From: Spirosoma fluviale
Lineage (GTDB): Bacteria; Bacteroidota; Bacteroidia; Cytophagales; Spirosomataceae
NCBI GenBank assembly: GCA_945901025.1
Contig: CAMDJW010000013.1
Coordinates: 1-64,000 of the forward strand
Length of the DNA: 64,000 nucleotides
Reading direction: 5' to 3'
The notes under the pieces were generated by a model. It had not been told where the DNA came from and searched no databases. It worked only from the letters and a program-made list of their open reading frames with translations. Of this stretch, positions 26,612 to 35,780 are shown in pieces; position 1 is the first letter of the stretch, and every line of letters starts with the position of its first letter. The position numbers were made by a program, and so were the translations under genes.

Positions 26612-29600
26612 TTAAAAGTTGAAGTTTGCACCCAATGTGAAAGTTCTTGGTACTGGATAGTTAGATAAATCTACACCTGGACTCAAGTTACCACCGTCAC
26701 CTTGACCGTTTCCTTGTGCAGATGTTTCTGGATTTGGTCCACCCCAATAATTAGTAAACACATAAGCTTGTTGGCATGATGCATATACACGTACCGACTT
26801 GTAAACCTTAGTTGGCTTAGCAAATGTATAACCCAACGTGATGTTACGAATCGTAAAGTAAGATGCATCCGCAACAAAACGGCTATTCATCCAGTCACGC
26901 TCGATACCTGTTACGTTACCACCACCGACAGTCGTTCCATACATTCCCATTCCAGGATTAGCCTCTGAACGGAAACGATATTTAGCACCATCCACCATGT
27001 TAAACACACCATCTAAGTTGGCAGTCGAGTAAATATGACGAACCAATAATTGATTACCATAAGAACCAGATCCAATGATATTGAAATCCCAATCTCCATA
27101 AGTAACATTATTTGTTATACCGTATACAAAGTCAGGGAAAGGATTACCCATGATCGTTCTATCATCCGCGTTTCCACCATAATCGATCACACCATTTCCA
27201 TTGAAATCCTTAAGTTTGATACTTCCCACTGTGGAACGACCTGGAACCTTAGGAGAAGCAGCTAAATCTGCAGCATTTTTGTACACACCATCTGCAATCA
27301 CACCATAAAATTGACCAAAAGGTTGGCCAACCTTAGTAATGTGGAAAGATCCATACACACGGTCAATACCAGGAGCTAAAGCAACTACTACGTTTCTATT
27401 GAATGAAATATTCGCATTTGTAGTCCACCTAACTTTACCCGTAGTATTGGTTGTATTTACGGAGAACTCATGTCCCCAGAATTTAATTTCTCCGATGTTA
27501 TCATTGAAGTTACCAAAACCAGACTCTTGAGCAATTTGTACCGCATATAATAAGTTGGTCGTATTCTTAGTATAATAATCATAAGCAAAATTAATTCGAT
27601 TATTAAACAAGTTTAAGTCCAAACCTAAATCCAATTGCGTTGTAGTTTCCCAACCTAAGTTTGGATTCGCTAATGAACTTACTGCAGCACCTGTAGCCAC
27701 TGTATTTCCAAACACACCATTAACTGTATTGTTAATCAATGCATATGAAGTATAGTTACCTAAGTTATTATTACCAATGATACCCCAGCTACCTCTTAAT
27801 TTCATGAAAGTAACAGCAGGCAAGTCAGACATGAAAGCCTCATCCGAAACAACCCAACCAGCACCTACGGATGGGAAAGTACCCCAACGGTTATTAGCTC
27901 CGAAACGAGATGAACCATCACTACGAATAGCCGCATTAAATAAATACTTGCCTTTGAAGTTATAATTCAAACGAGCTAAATAAGAAGTCAAAGACCACTC
28001 TTGTACGCCTGAAACCGTCGCACCTCTAGCAATGTTAATCGCACCTTGAATCGTAGGAAGGCGATCATCCGCATAAGTATCCGCTTGAACTTGAGTAGAC
28101 TCTTGACGGAAATATTGGTTGGTATAACCTCCTAATAATTCAAATTTATGATCATCCCATAAAGTCTTTGCGTAAGTAAGCGTATTCTCATTCAACCAAG
28201 ACAAGTTTTCAACGTTTTGACGAATTGAAACTGCTGTGGTAGGAATAGGAACGTTAATCGCTGAAGTTGCATTCGAAGGATTAAAGAAGAAAAATTTCGT
28301 TCTTAAAATCTCTCCGTTCATAGATGACTTAAATTTCAAACCTTTAACAGGCTCAATTTCGATAAATGCATTGGACAACAAATTAGTTGTTGTTGTTTCA
28401 TTAATCAACTCATCCGCCGAACGTACCCAGTTGGCATAAGCAAAGATATTACCTGTACTCGCTGGAAAACGGTTGAACTTAGTCAACGTTTTACCATCTG
28501 CCTCGTAAATAGGCATAATAGGCCACGTATGCAATGCGTTGAACAAAATACCTGTTCCACGATCACCATCCGTTCTTGGCGTATTATCATAAACCATTTG
28601 AGGAGCTACGTTGAAACCAACGGTAACCTTATCCGAAATATCATAGGTCGAATTTAAACGCAATGAATAACGTTGGTAATCTGTATTTCTAACCACCCCT
28701 TTTTGTTGCAATACTCCAGCAACTAATGAAGTTCTAGATTTCTCTTTATTGGAAGTTATAGATAAATTATAACTAGAAATAGGAGCATCTTTGTTTAATA
28801 ATGAATTGTACCAATCATTATCCTTGTTTTTATATTCCGAAGGATTTTGGAATTCTACTGGAACGGGTTGCTTAGCATCTTCATAAGACTCTTTCTTAAA
28901 TTGAGCAAATTCCTCTGCATTCATCATATCAAGACGTCCCTTCATCGGTACATTTTGAGTTCCTGTAAATGCATTAAAACTTACCGTCATTCCAGCACCT
29001 TTACCTTTTTTCGTTGTAATCAATACAACACCATTCGCAGCACGAGAACCATAAAGTGAAGTTGAAGACGCATCTTTTAAGATGGAAATATCTTCAATCT
29101 CATCTGGGTTCATGGCACCAATCGAACCTGTAATAGGAAAACCATCCACTACATATAAGGGATCAGAACCAGCCGAAACTGACAATTGACCACGAATACG
29201 AACGTTCATACCCGTTCCTGGCTTACCAGTGGTTTGGTTAATTTGAACACCCGCTAATTGGCCTTGTAATTTTTGACCAATTTGAGTAACAGGTAAATCT
29301 TTCAAATCCTTGTAGGATATGGTTTGTACAGCTCCAGTAATCTCTTTCTTGCTTTGACTACCGTAACCCACAACAACAATCTCATTTAAGGTTTTGTTAT
29401 CTACTGTTAACGTTACGTCAATGGACTTCTGTCCTGTGTAAACAACATCAGCAGAGTTGTAACCCACAGAAGTAATCCTCAAGGTTTCATTTCTACTCAC
29501 ATTAATTTTAAAATTACCCTCCCCGTCAGTAGAAGCACCACGGGAAGTACCAACAACAGAAACAGATGCACCTATAACAGGCCCGCCATCTGATCCCTTC

Positions 29601-29719
29601 ACTTTTCCTGAGGCAGCTTGTTGTTGCGCCATCAAGGATGTGGACAGAATTAGAAATAGTCCGAGGAATACTCCCCCGATCTGACTTCCAATTCGACAAA
29701 CAATAGAATTGTTTTTCAT
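26612..29719 (-). CDS. SusC/RagA-family TonB-dependent outer-membrane transporter
   Basis: 1035 residues: signal peptide (1-31, ending LMAQ), carboxypeptidase-D-like domain (about 35-115, KVKGSDGGPVIGASVSVVG), plug domain with NEIVVVGYGSQSKKEITGAV and the SusC-type VRIRGQLSVSAGSDPLYVVDG, then a 22-stranded barrel ending in an aromatic residue (TLGANFNF). It imports the substrate captured by SusD using TonB energy. First gene of the sugar locus; no anti-sigma or hybrid regulator is beside it. A long inverted repeat lies about 105 bases upstream. Confidence 0.96.
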   Translation of the reverse strand: MKNNSIVCRIGSQIGGVFLGLFLILSTSLMAQQQAASGKVKGSDGGPVIGASVSVVGTSRGASTDGEGNFKINVSRNETLRITSVGYNSADVVYTGQKSIDVTLTVDNKTLNEIVVVGYGSQSKKEITGAVQTISYKDLKDLPVTQIGQKLQGQLAGVQINQTTGKPGTGMNVRIRGQLSVSAGSDPLYVVDGFPITGSIGAMNPDEIEDISILKDASSTSLYGSRAANGVVLITTKKGKGAGMTVSFNAFTGTQNVPMKGRLDMMNAEEFAQFKKESYEDAKQPVPVEFQNPSEYKNKDNDWYNSLLNKDAPISSYNLSITSNKEKSRTSLVAGVLQQKGVVRNTDYQRYSLRLNSTYDISDKVTVGFNVAPQMVYDNTPRTDGDRGTGILFNALHTWPIMPIYEADGKTLTKFNRFPASTGNIFAYANWVRSADELINETTTTNLLSNAFIEIEPVKGLKFKSSMNGEILRTKFFFFNPSNATSAINVPIPTTAVSIRQNVENLSWLNENTLTYAKTLWDDHKFELLGGYTNQYFRQESTQVQADTYADDRLPTIQGAINIARGATVSGVQEWSLTSYLARLNYNFKGKYLFNAAIRSDGSSRFGANNRWGTFPSVGAGWVVSDEAFMSDLPAVTFMKLRGSWGIIGNNNLGNYTSYALINNTVNGVFGNTVATGAAVSSLANPNLGWETTTQLDLGLDLNLFNNRINFAYDYYTKNTTNLLYAVQIAQESGFGNFNDNIGEIKFWGHEFSVNTTNTTGKVRWTTNANISFNRNVVVALAPGIDRVYGSFHITKVGQPFGQFYGVIADGVYKNAADLAASPKVPGRSTVGSIKLKDFNGNGVIDYGGNADDRTIMGNPFPDFVYGITNNVTYGDWDFNIIGSGSYGNQLLVRHIYSTANLDGVFNMVDGAKYRFRSEANPGMGMYGTTVGGGNVTGIERDWMNSRFVADASYFTIRNITLGYTFAKPTKVYKSVRVYASCQQAYVFTNYWGGPNPETSAQGNGQGDGGNLSPGVDLSNYPVPRTFTLGANFNF

Positions 29720-29821
29720 AAAAAATAGTTTAGGTTAAATAAAATAAATAAAATAAGTTTAGAGGTATTAAATCAAGTTTGCAATCAATTTAACTAGACA
29801 AGTTTAACATCCTTTATCCTA

Positions 29822-29853
29822 TTAACTATCCTTATAGCCATTAGGATAGTTAA
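29822..29853. promoter_or_regulatory. Inverted repeat upstream of susC, candidate operator
   Basis: TTAACTATCCT (29822-29832), 10 bases, AGGATAGTTAA (29843-29853): an 11-bp perfect inverted repeat. It lies about 100 bases upstream of the susC ATG. A short T-run follows on the plus strand, but no plus-strand gene precedes it, so an operator is preferred over a terminator. No clear TAnnTTTG box was found for susC. Confidence 0.45.
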
Positions 29854-30016
29854 ATTTTTTATCAATTTATTTAAATTAATTTTTTAAATGTTCTACTTAT
29901 TTCAGGATGACAATTTGACCAACCTTGGTATATTTATATTTAATTATTTTTAAGATATTCAATCAACTTGAAGATCCTTTTTGCAAATTTCTAGTTTGGG
30001 ACTAATAAGTTTACCC

Positions 30017-30313
30017 ATGATTAAATCTAGCGAGCTATTTGCATCATATAACATAAATAGTATTTCAGAAATACCTTTAATTCAAAATAAAGTGTGAACT
30101 GCCCGTATTGAAAAAGCACAAAATCTTTTAAGGCAAAATAAAATGGTTGCGCTGGTTTTGGATGCGGGCACCAATTGGGAATATTTCTCAGGAATTCATT
30201 GGAATCCTTCAGAAAGATCTAGGTTTTCCATCATACCAGCTACCGGAGAGATCACCTATATATGCCCATCTTTTGAGGAGGATCGATTCCTTTAGGTCAA
30301 AAAAATAAGTTAA
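30017..30313 (+). pseudogene. Remnant of an Xaa-Pro aminopeptidase (M24) gene
   Basis: Translation from the ATG at 30017 gives a peptide like the creatinase N-domain of Bacteroidota M24 peptidases: ARIEKAQNLLRQNK, ALVLDAGTNWEYFSGIHW, ERSRFSIIPATGE and YICPSFEEDR. It is broken by in-frame TGA at 30095-30097 and TAG at 30293-30295, with another TAA at 30311. The catalytic metal-binding half is missing; the opposite-strand ATPase gene begins where it should be. A decayed, 3'-truncated gene that occupies most of the gap between susC and the ATPase. Confidence 0.75.
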
Positions 30314-30373
30314 AAAGTTCGCATTGGGGAGTTGCAGATTAATTCCAAAAAGACCTACCGATTTTTTAATAAA

Positions 30374-31795
30374 CTAAGCTAATTTAAAATATTGGTTCAC
30401 ACAGTCGGGAATATCGCTAGCATAATGTGACACATAGATGAGTGTGGTTTGACTATTTGAACAGATATAGTTCAAAATTTCTTTTACCCGATGAATTTGT
30501 TCCTCATCCAATCCTTGACAAGGCTCATCCAAAATCAATAAAGGCGGATTCTTAACCAAAGCCCTAGCTAATAAAACCATCCGCTGTTCGCCAGTCGAAA
30601 TTTGCTGAAACATCCGTTGGGATAAATGAGAAATTCCAAAAACGTCCAACCAATGTTCAATCCGACTTTTTTGTTCTACTGTGATTTTCTTATAAACGCC
30701 CAAGGTATCAAACAATCCTGATCCAACGACATTAAAAACATTTGCTGGCTCCTTGAAATAAACATGAAGTTCAGGACTGACATATCCAATGCGTTTTTTT
30801 ATATCCCAAATACTCTCTCCCGTCCCTCGCCTACGATCAAACAAAATGATATTTTGAGCATATGCCTGAGGATTATCCGCTGTAATTAAACTTAATAAAG
30901 TAGATTTACCTGCGCCATTCGGTCCCGAAAGAGCCCAACGAGCACCTGATAGAATTTCCCAATGAATCCCAGATAAAATTACTTTTTCGCCATAGCTAAT
31001 GGTCACATCATTCATATGAACGGCCTGTTGGAATGGTTCGTAAACCTGAGCCGATCTAATCAAATCATCCAACACGGTGTGATTAAAAATAAATTTATCA
31101 ATCTCACGGAATGATTCATAAGCAGAAACAGGGCCATCCCAGGCAACGCGACCATTTTCTAAATATATAACTCGATTGACGCAAGCCGGCAAAGCGGCAG
31201 GAGAATTGATCAAAATAAATCGAACTGAATTTTCTCTGAGCTTTTCTAAGCAGGTAGATAATATTTCCCTCCCCTCCACATCAAGACCTAAAAAAGGATT
31301 ATCCAAAATAAGCCAATCGGGATCCCTTAGGACCGATTTAACTAATTGCAAACGCTTATTTTCACCGTTGGATAGTTGGACTAATGGCTTATCAATCAAA
31401 TGGCCTAGCATAAAAAAGCCCAACCAAAATGCTACTAATTCTTCATCTTCATTGGACAGTTCCTCCCGAATCGTATACGCATCTCCTGCGTCGGCTGAAT
31501 TAAAGCGCTGCTGCAGATAAAAATCCTGCATATTGCTCCGATTTTTAAAATGATGCTGTTGCTCAACCAACAAGATGCTGGGGTGAACTCGGTTTGTTCT
31601 TGATTTGAAAAATACCGATCCTGTTCTAAATAATCGACCTGACAAGGCTTTAGCTAAGGTAGTTTTGCCGGAGCCGACGGGCCCCACAATCGCCAAAAAA
31701 TCATTCTCGGTAAGACTAAAGCTAATATCAGTCAATACTTTAGAACCTCCATAGGAAGCACTTAGGCAATCGATAATAGCTATAGGTTCCCCCAT
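30374..31795 (-). CDS. ModF-like double ABC ATPase
   Basis: Two ABC cassettes with no membrane segments (473 residues). First: Walker A GPVGSGKTT, signature LSNGENKRLQL, Walker B WLILDNPFLGLD. Second: GPNGAGKST, signature ISTGEQRMVLLARAL, Walker B LLILDEPCQGLD. The layout matches ModF/PhrA-type soluble ATPases of unclear function. No molybdate transporter is nearby. The ATG at 31795 overlaps the acs stop (TGATG), and a TTG one codon earlier is ignored. Last gene of the transporter-acs operon, suggesting co-expression with acetate metabolism, though the link may be coincidental. Confidence 0.8.
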   Translation of the reverse strand: MGEPIAIIDCLSASYGGSKVLTDISFSLTENDFLAIVGPVGSGKTTLAKALSGRLFRTGSVFFKSRTNRVHPSILLVEQQHHFKNRSNMQDFYLQQRFNSADAGDAYTIREELSNEDEELVAFWLGFFMLGHLIDKPLVQLSNGENKRLQLVKSVLRDPDWLILDNPFLGLDVEGREILSTCLEKLRENSVRFILINSPAALPACVNRVIYLENGRVAWDGPVSAYESFREIDKFIFNHTVLDDLIRSAQVYEPFQQAVHMNDVTISYGEKVILSGIHWEILSGARWALSGPNGAGKSTLLSLITADNPQAYAQNIILFDRRRGTGESIWDIKKRIGYVSPELHVYFKEPANVFNVVGSGLFDTLGVYKKITVEQKSRIEHWLDVFGISHLSQRMFQQISTGEQRMVLLARALVKNPPLLILDEPCQGLDEEQIHRVKEILNYICSNSQTTLIYVSHYASDIPDCVNQYFKLA

Positions 31796-33705
31796 CAAAT
31801 GCGCTCGTCTTTGATTTTTTCAACCACAGCAGGATCTAATAAGGTAGAAGTATCCCCTAAATTTGACACATCCCCTTCCGCAATTTTCCTCAAAATTCTG
31901 CGCATAATCTTGCCCGACCTAGTTTTAGGCAAACCGCTGACTATCTGAATTTTATCTGGTCTAGCAATGGCGCCAATGATTTTGGTGACAGTGGCGGAAA
32001 TATCCTTTTTAATTTGATTTGGATCATGAGTGGCATTATCCATAATCACATAGGCATAAATTCCTTGCCCTTTTATATCATGTGGATAGGCAACCACAGC
32101 AGATTCAATCACTCCAGAATGCATATTAATAGCATTTTCAACCTCAGCAGTCCCAATTCTGTGACCTGAAATATTCATCACATCATCCACTCGGCCAGTA
32201 ATTCGGTAATAACCATCCTCATCTCGCAAACAACCATCCCCTGTGAAATACAAATTTTCATAGGTAGCAAAATAAGTTGTCCTGCATCTTTCGTGATCGC
32301 CATAGGTTGTTCTAATCATTCCAGGCCATGGAAATTTGATGCATAAATTACCTGATACACCATTTCCTATAATCTCCTCACCCTTTTCATCGACCAAAAT
32401 AGGTTGAATTCCGGGCAAAGGCAAAGTTGCATAACAAGGTTTTGTCGGCGTTAAATGAGCCAAAGGTGAGATCATAATTCCACCCGTTTCAGTCTGCCAC
32501 CAAGTATCTACAATGGGACAATTTTTCTTTCCTATATGTTCATTATACCAATTCCAAGCTTCTTCATTAATTGGTTCTCCCACTGAACCCAAAACTTGCA
32601 AAGAACTTAAATCTTTATTTTTGACAAAATCAAGCCCAAAAGCCATCAATGACCTAATGGCTGTAGGCGCTGTATACAATATATTGACTTTGAATTTTTC
32701 CACGATGTCCCAAAAACGACCCGCATCTGGGAAAGTAGGTATACCCTCAAACATCAAACTCGTTGCACCCGAAGCTAGAGGCCCATAAACAATGTAAGTA
32801 TGGCCTGTAATCCAACCAATATCCGCGGTACAAAAATAGATTTGGCCTTTTTTATATTGAAATATATTCTGAAAAGTATAGGTCGCAAAAACCATATACC
32901 CCCCGCATGTATGCACAACTCCTTTCGGTTTGCCTGTAGACCCAGACGTATACAAAATGAATAGTGGGTCTTCGGAGTCCATCGGTTCTGCCGTAAAGTC
33001 GGTTAATCCCAATGATTCCATGCGCGACATTTCTTGGTCATAAAAAACATCACGCCCTTTTTCCATTGAAATAGCTGATTTTGAACGCTCAACAACGATT
33101 ACTCGTTCCACCGATGGACATGAGATTAATGCCTCATCCATGATATTTTTCAAAGAAATTTCTTTATTCCCACGAAATGATCCGTCGGCCGTTACGACAA
33201 TATTGCATTGTGCATCTTGAATACGATCCGAAATGGATTGCGCAGAAAAACCACCAAAAACCACTGAATGAATCGCACCAATTCGAGCACAAGCCAGTAC
33301 GGCCACTTCCAATTCAGGAATCATCGGCATATAAAGGCATATACGATCCCCTTTCTTCGCACCATTCTGTTTTAGCACGTTGGAAAACGTACAAACTTGT
33401 TGATGTAATTCTCGGTAGGAAATATTTCTTGAAGCTTCATCGGGATCATTGGACTCCCAAATAATCGCAATATCATCGCCATTATTTTCTAAATGCCTAT
33501 CTAAGCAATTCTCTGTGATGTTTAATTTTGCCCCTCCAAACCATTCAATTTTGGGTTCAGAAAAGTTCCAATCCAACACGCGATCCCATTTCTTTTTCCA
33601 GGTAAAATTTTCAGCAATATTTGCCCAAAATACTTCTGGTTGGTCTACACTTAATTGATAGGCTTGTTGGTATTCTTCAAAAGATTTTACTTGTAAATTC
33701 ATCAT
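31795..33705 (-). CDS. acs: Acetyl-CoA synthetase (AMP-forming)
   Basis: Activates acetate with ATP and CoA to acetyl-CoA in the cytoplasm. 636 residues, standard for Acs. Motifs: the phosphate-binding loop YTSGSTGKPKGVVHT, the adenylate motif DTWWQTETGG, the hinge YFTGDGCLRDEDGYY, and the C-terminal acetylatable Lys in PKTRSGKIMRR. The N-terminal ACAS domain is present. The start is MM, either ATG possible. Nine bases downstream of a small membrane protein gene and in one operon with an MHS-type transporter, consistent with uptake and activation of acetate or a similar short acid. Confidence 0.95.
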   Translation of the reverse strand: MMNLQVKSFEEYQQAYQLSVDQPEVFWANIAENFTWKKKWDRVLDWNFSEPKIEWFGGAKLNITENCLDRHLENNGDDIAIIWESNDPDEASRNISYRELHQQVCTFSNVLKQNGAKKGDRICLYMPMIPELEVAVLACARIGAIHSVVFGGFSAQSISDRIQDAQCNIVVTADGSFRGNKEISLKNIMDEALISCPSVERVIVVERSKSAISMEKGRDVFYDQEMSRMESLGLTDFTAEPMDSEDPLFILYTSGSTGKPKGVVHTCGGYMVFATYTFQNIFQYKKGQIYFCTADIGWITGHTYIVYGPLASGATSLMFEGIPTFPDAGRFWDIVEKFKVNILYTAPTAIRSLMAFGLDFVKNKDLSSLQVLGSVGEPINEEAWNWYNEHIGKKNCPIVDTWWQTETGGIMISPLAHLTPTKPCYATLPLPGIQPILVDEKGEEIIGNGVSGNLCIKFPWPGMIRTTYGDHERCRTTYFATYENLYFTGDGCLRDEDGYYRITGRVDDVMNISGHRIGTAEVENAINMHSGVIESAVVAYPHDIKGQGIYAYVIMDNATHDPNQIKKDISATVTKIIGAIARPDKIQIVSGLPKTRSGKIMRRILRKIAEGDVSNLGDTSTLLDPAVVEKIKDERI

Positions 33706-33714
33706 TAATGCTAT

Positions 33715-33939
33715 TTAATCAACTCTTTTGTATTCATTTTGTGAAGCATAAACACCAAATACACACATGCCACCGGTCAATAAGGGAGCTAAAATAAACG
33801 TGTAAATGATGGCTGGAACAATGTTGTCCATGCCTCCTTTTTCAAACAATTTTAAGGATTGTTCAAAGACTAAAAAGTATCCTGCGGCTAAGCCAAGCAA
33901 GATCCAAACTATTCCAAAAATCTGTCTTATTCCATTCAT
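33715..33939 (-). CDS. Small membrane protein of the MFS-acs operon
   Basis: 74 residues with two predicted transmembrane helices (about 7-25 and 41-65) and a short polar tail. It resembles the small DUF6814-like proteins encoded beside carboxylate transporters in Bacteroidota; this label is from memory and not checked. Two bases after the transporter gene and nine before acs, so certainly part of the operon. It may assist the transporter. Confidence 0.7.
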   Translation of the reverse strand: MNGIRQIFGIVWILLGLAAGYFLVFEQSLKLFEKGGMDNIVPAIIYTFILAPLLTGGMCVFGVYASQNEYKRVD

Positions 33940-33941
33940 AA

Positions 33942-35522
33942 TTAATCGTTAATTTCTTTATCTTTTCCATTGACATACAAGAGTCCAATCACAAAGCATA
34001 CCCCGCCAATAATAATGGGGTACCATAAACCCTCTAAATAAGGTTTATCATAAGGAATTGTTTGGCCAGCGGCAACAGCCACTTCATTGGCCGTGCTAGC
34101 CTTAGCAGCTAAATAGGTCGCCACCGCAGGAAGTAATCCGCCGAAAATTCCATTTCCAATATGATAGGGCAAAGACATGGAGGTGTAGCGAATGGCGGTT
34201 GGGAACATCTCAACAAGAAATGCGGCAATCGGCCCATATACCATGGTTACGTACAAAACTTGGATAAATACCAACAAAATTAAAAACCAAAAACTGAATG
34301 AACCCACATGAACGATCCTTTTTACTTCAGGTTTTTTGGGATTTTTACCTGGAAAAATCGTAGTCAACGATGATTCCTCTAAAGTCAATTTTGATCCATC
34401 CGTATACGAAAATTCCGTTTTTACCGTCTTCTTCAAATCGACACTATTCGGTATCATGAAATAGTCTGTATGAATCACCTTTGAACCAGCCACTTCTGTT
34501 TTTAGCGACACATCTGCTGCCTCATACATCGCCTGATAAATAGGCCGGTAGGTACAAATGGCTAATAACATTCCGGTCAGCATGACTGCTTTTCGGCCAA
34601 TTTTATCCGAGAGCCAACCAAAAAAGATGAAAAATCCTGTGCCACCCGCTAAAGAAGCAGCAATGATGTAATTGCTTTGCTCAAATTCTATATTGGCTAC
34701 TTTTTGAAGGAAAGAAAGGGCATAAAACTGACCCGTGTACCAGACGACTCCTTGGCCCATCGTAGCACCAAATAAGGCCAATAAAACAAATTTGAAATTC
34801 AGTTTTTTACCAAATGATTCTTTTAGGGGGTTTGCCACAATTTTACCTTCTTGTTTTGCCTTTTCAAACATAGGCGACTCATCCATATTTTTTCGAATGA
34901 AATATGATATACCCACCATGACGATGGATATGAGGAAAGGGATACGCCAACCGAAATTCGCGAAGGCTTCTGCGCTCATCGATTTTTTGGTAGCCAGAAT
35001 GACCAACAAAGAAATGAATAAGCCTAAAGAAGCAGTAGTTTGAATCCAAGCTGTTCGATACCCTCTTTTTCCCGGCTCTGAATGTTCGGCCACATATGTT
35101 GCCGCACCCCCATATTCACCACCTAAGGCCAAGCCTTGCAACAACCTCAAAATTAAAACAAGTAGTGGCGCCAGAAAACCGATGGTCTCATAACCCGGAA
35201 TTAATCCGATCGCAAAAGTTGAGAAGCCCATGATCAACAAAGTAACCATGAACGTATATTTACGGCCAATCAAATCCCCTAAACGACCAAAAAATAAGGC
35301 ACCAAAAGGGCGAACCACAAAACCTGCCGCGAAAGTAGCTAAGGTGGATAAAAATGCAGCGGTGGGGTTATCAGAAGGGAAAAATTTAGTCGCTATCACG
35401 ACGGACAAGCTACCAAAAATATAAAAATCGTACCATTCAATTAGGGTTCCGACGGATGAGGCAGCGATAACTTTGCGAAGTTTTTTCTTGTCGACCTGTT
35501 CGGAGGAAATAGATGAATTCAT
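33942..35522 (-). CDS. MFS transporter, metabolite:H+ symporter (MHS) type
   Basis: Twelve-helix major facilitator of the MHS group (KgtP/ShiA/ProP relatives) that typically imports carboxylates with protons. It starts with SSVGTLIEWYDFYIFGSL, contains the loop 2-3 motif GRLGDLIGRK and a second GWLSDKIGRK, and has a large extra hydrophilic stretch of about 100 residues between helices 8 and 9 (around residues 325-410), a feature of this Bacteroidota subgroup. 526 residues. Operon partner acs suggests acetate, propionate or a related acid as substrate. A near-palindrome GTGATAAAATCAC lies 15 bases upstream of the ATG. Confidence 0.88.
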   Translation of the reverse strand: MNSSISSEQVDKKKLRKVIAASSVGTLIEWYDFYIFGSLSVVIATKFFPSDNPTAAFLSTLATFAAGFVVRPFGALFFGRLGDLIGRKYTFMVTLLIMGFSTFAIGLIPGYETIGFLAPLLVLILRLLQGLALGGEYGGAATYVAEHSEPGKRGYRTAWIQTTASLGLFISLLVILATKKSMSAEAFANFGWRIPFLISIVMVGISYFIRKNMDESPMFEKAKQEGKIVANPLKESFGKKLNFKFVLLALFGATMGQGVVWYTGQFYALSFLQKVANIEFEQSNYIIAASLAGGTGFFIFFGWLSDKIGRKAVMLTGMLLAICTYRPIYQAMYEAADVSLKTEVAGSKVIHTDYFMIPNSVDLKKTVKTEFSYTDGSKLTLEESSLTTIFPGKNPKKPEVKRIVHVGSFSFWFLILLVFIQVLYVTMVYGPIAAFLVEMFPTAIRYTSMSLPYHIGNGIFGGLLPAVATYLAAKASTANEVAVAAGQTIPYDKPYLEGLWYPIIIGGVCFVIGLLYVNGKDKEIND

Positions 35523-35780
35523 ATAATAGGTTTATTGTGATAAAATCACTTAACATGCCAAATTAAGCAATATTTCATTATTTTTAGAAAAAATTAATCT
35601 TAATTATGAGAAAAATACCCTTCAAACCGATTGAATTCTCGGCATTTTAAAGATATCCATTGATATAGCAGGAAATTAAAATTTCGTCGCAAAAATTAAA
35701 TGATAGGGTAAATATCCAAAAAACTTATTATATCATTGCGGTACATTAAAATTCAAATTAAAATTAAAACCTATTTCAAT

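Noticed and set aside
32513..33658. Antisense ORFs inside acs
   Set aside because: Shadows of a highly conserved gene; no family features or start context.
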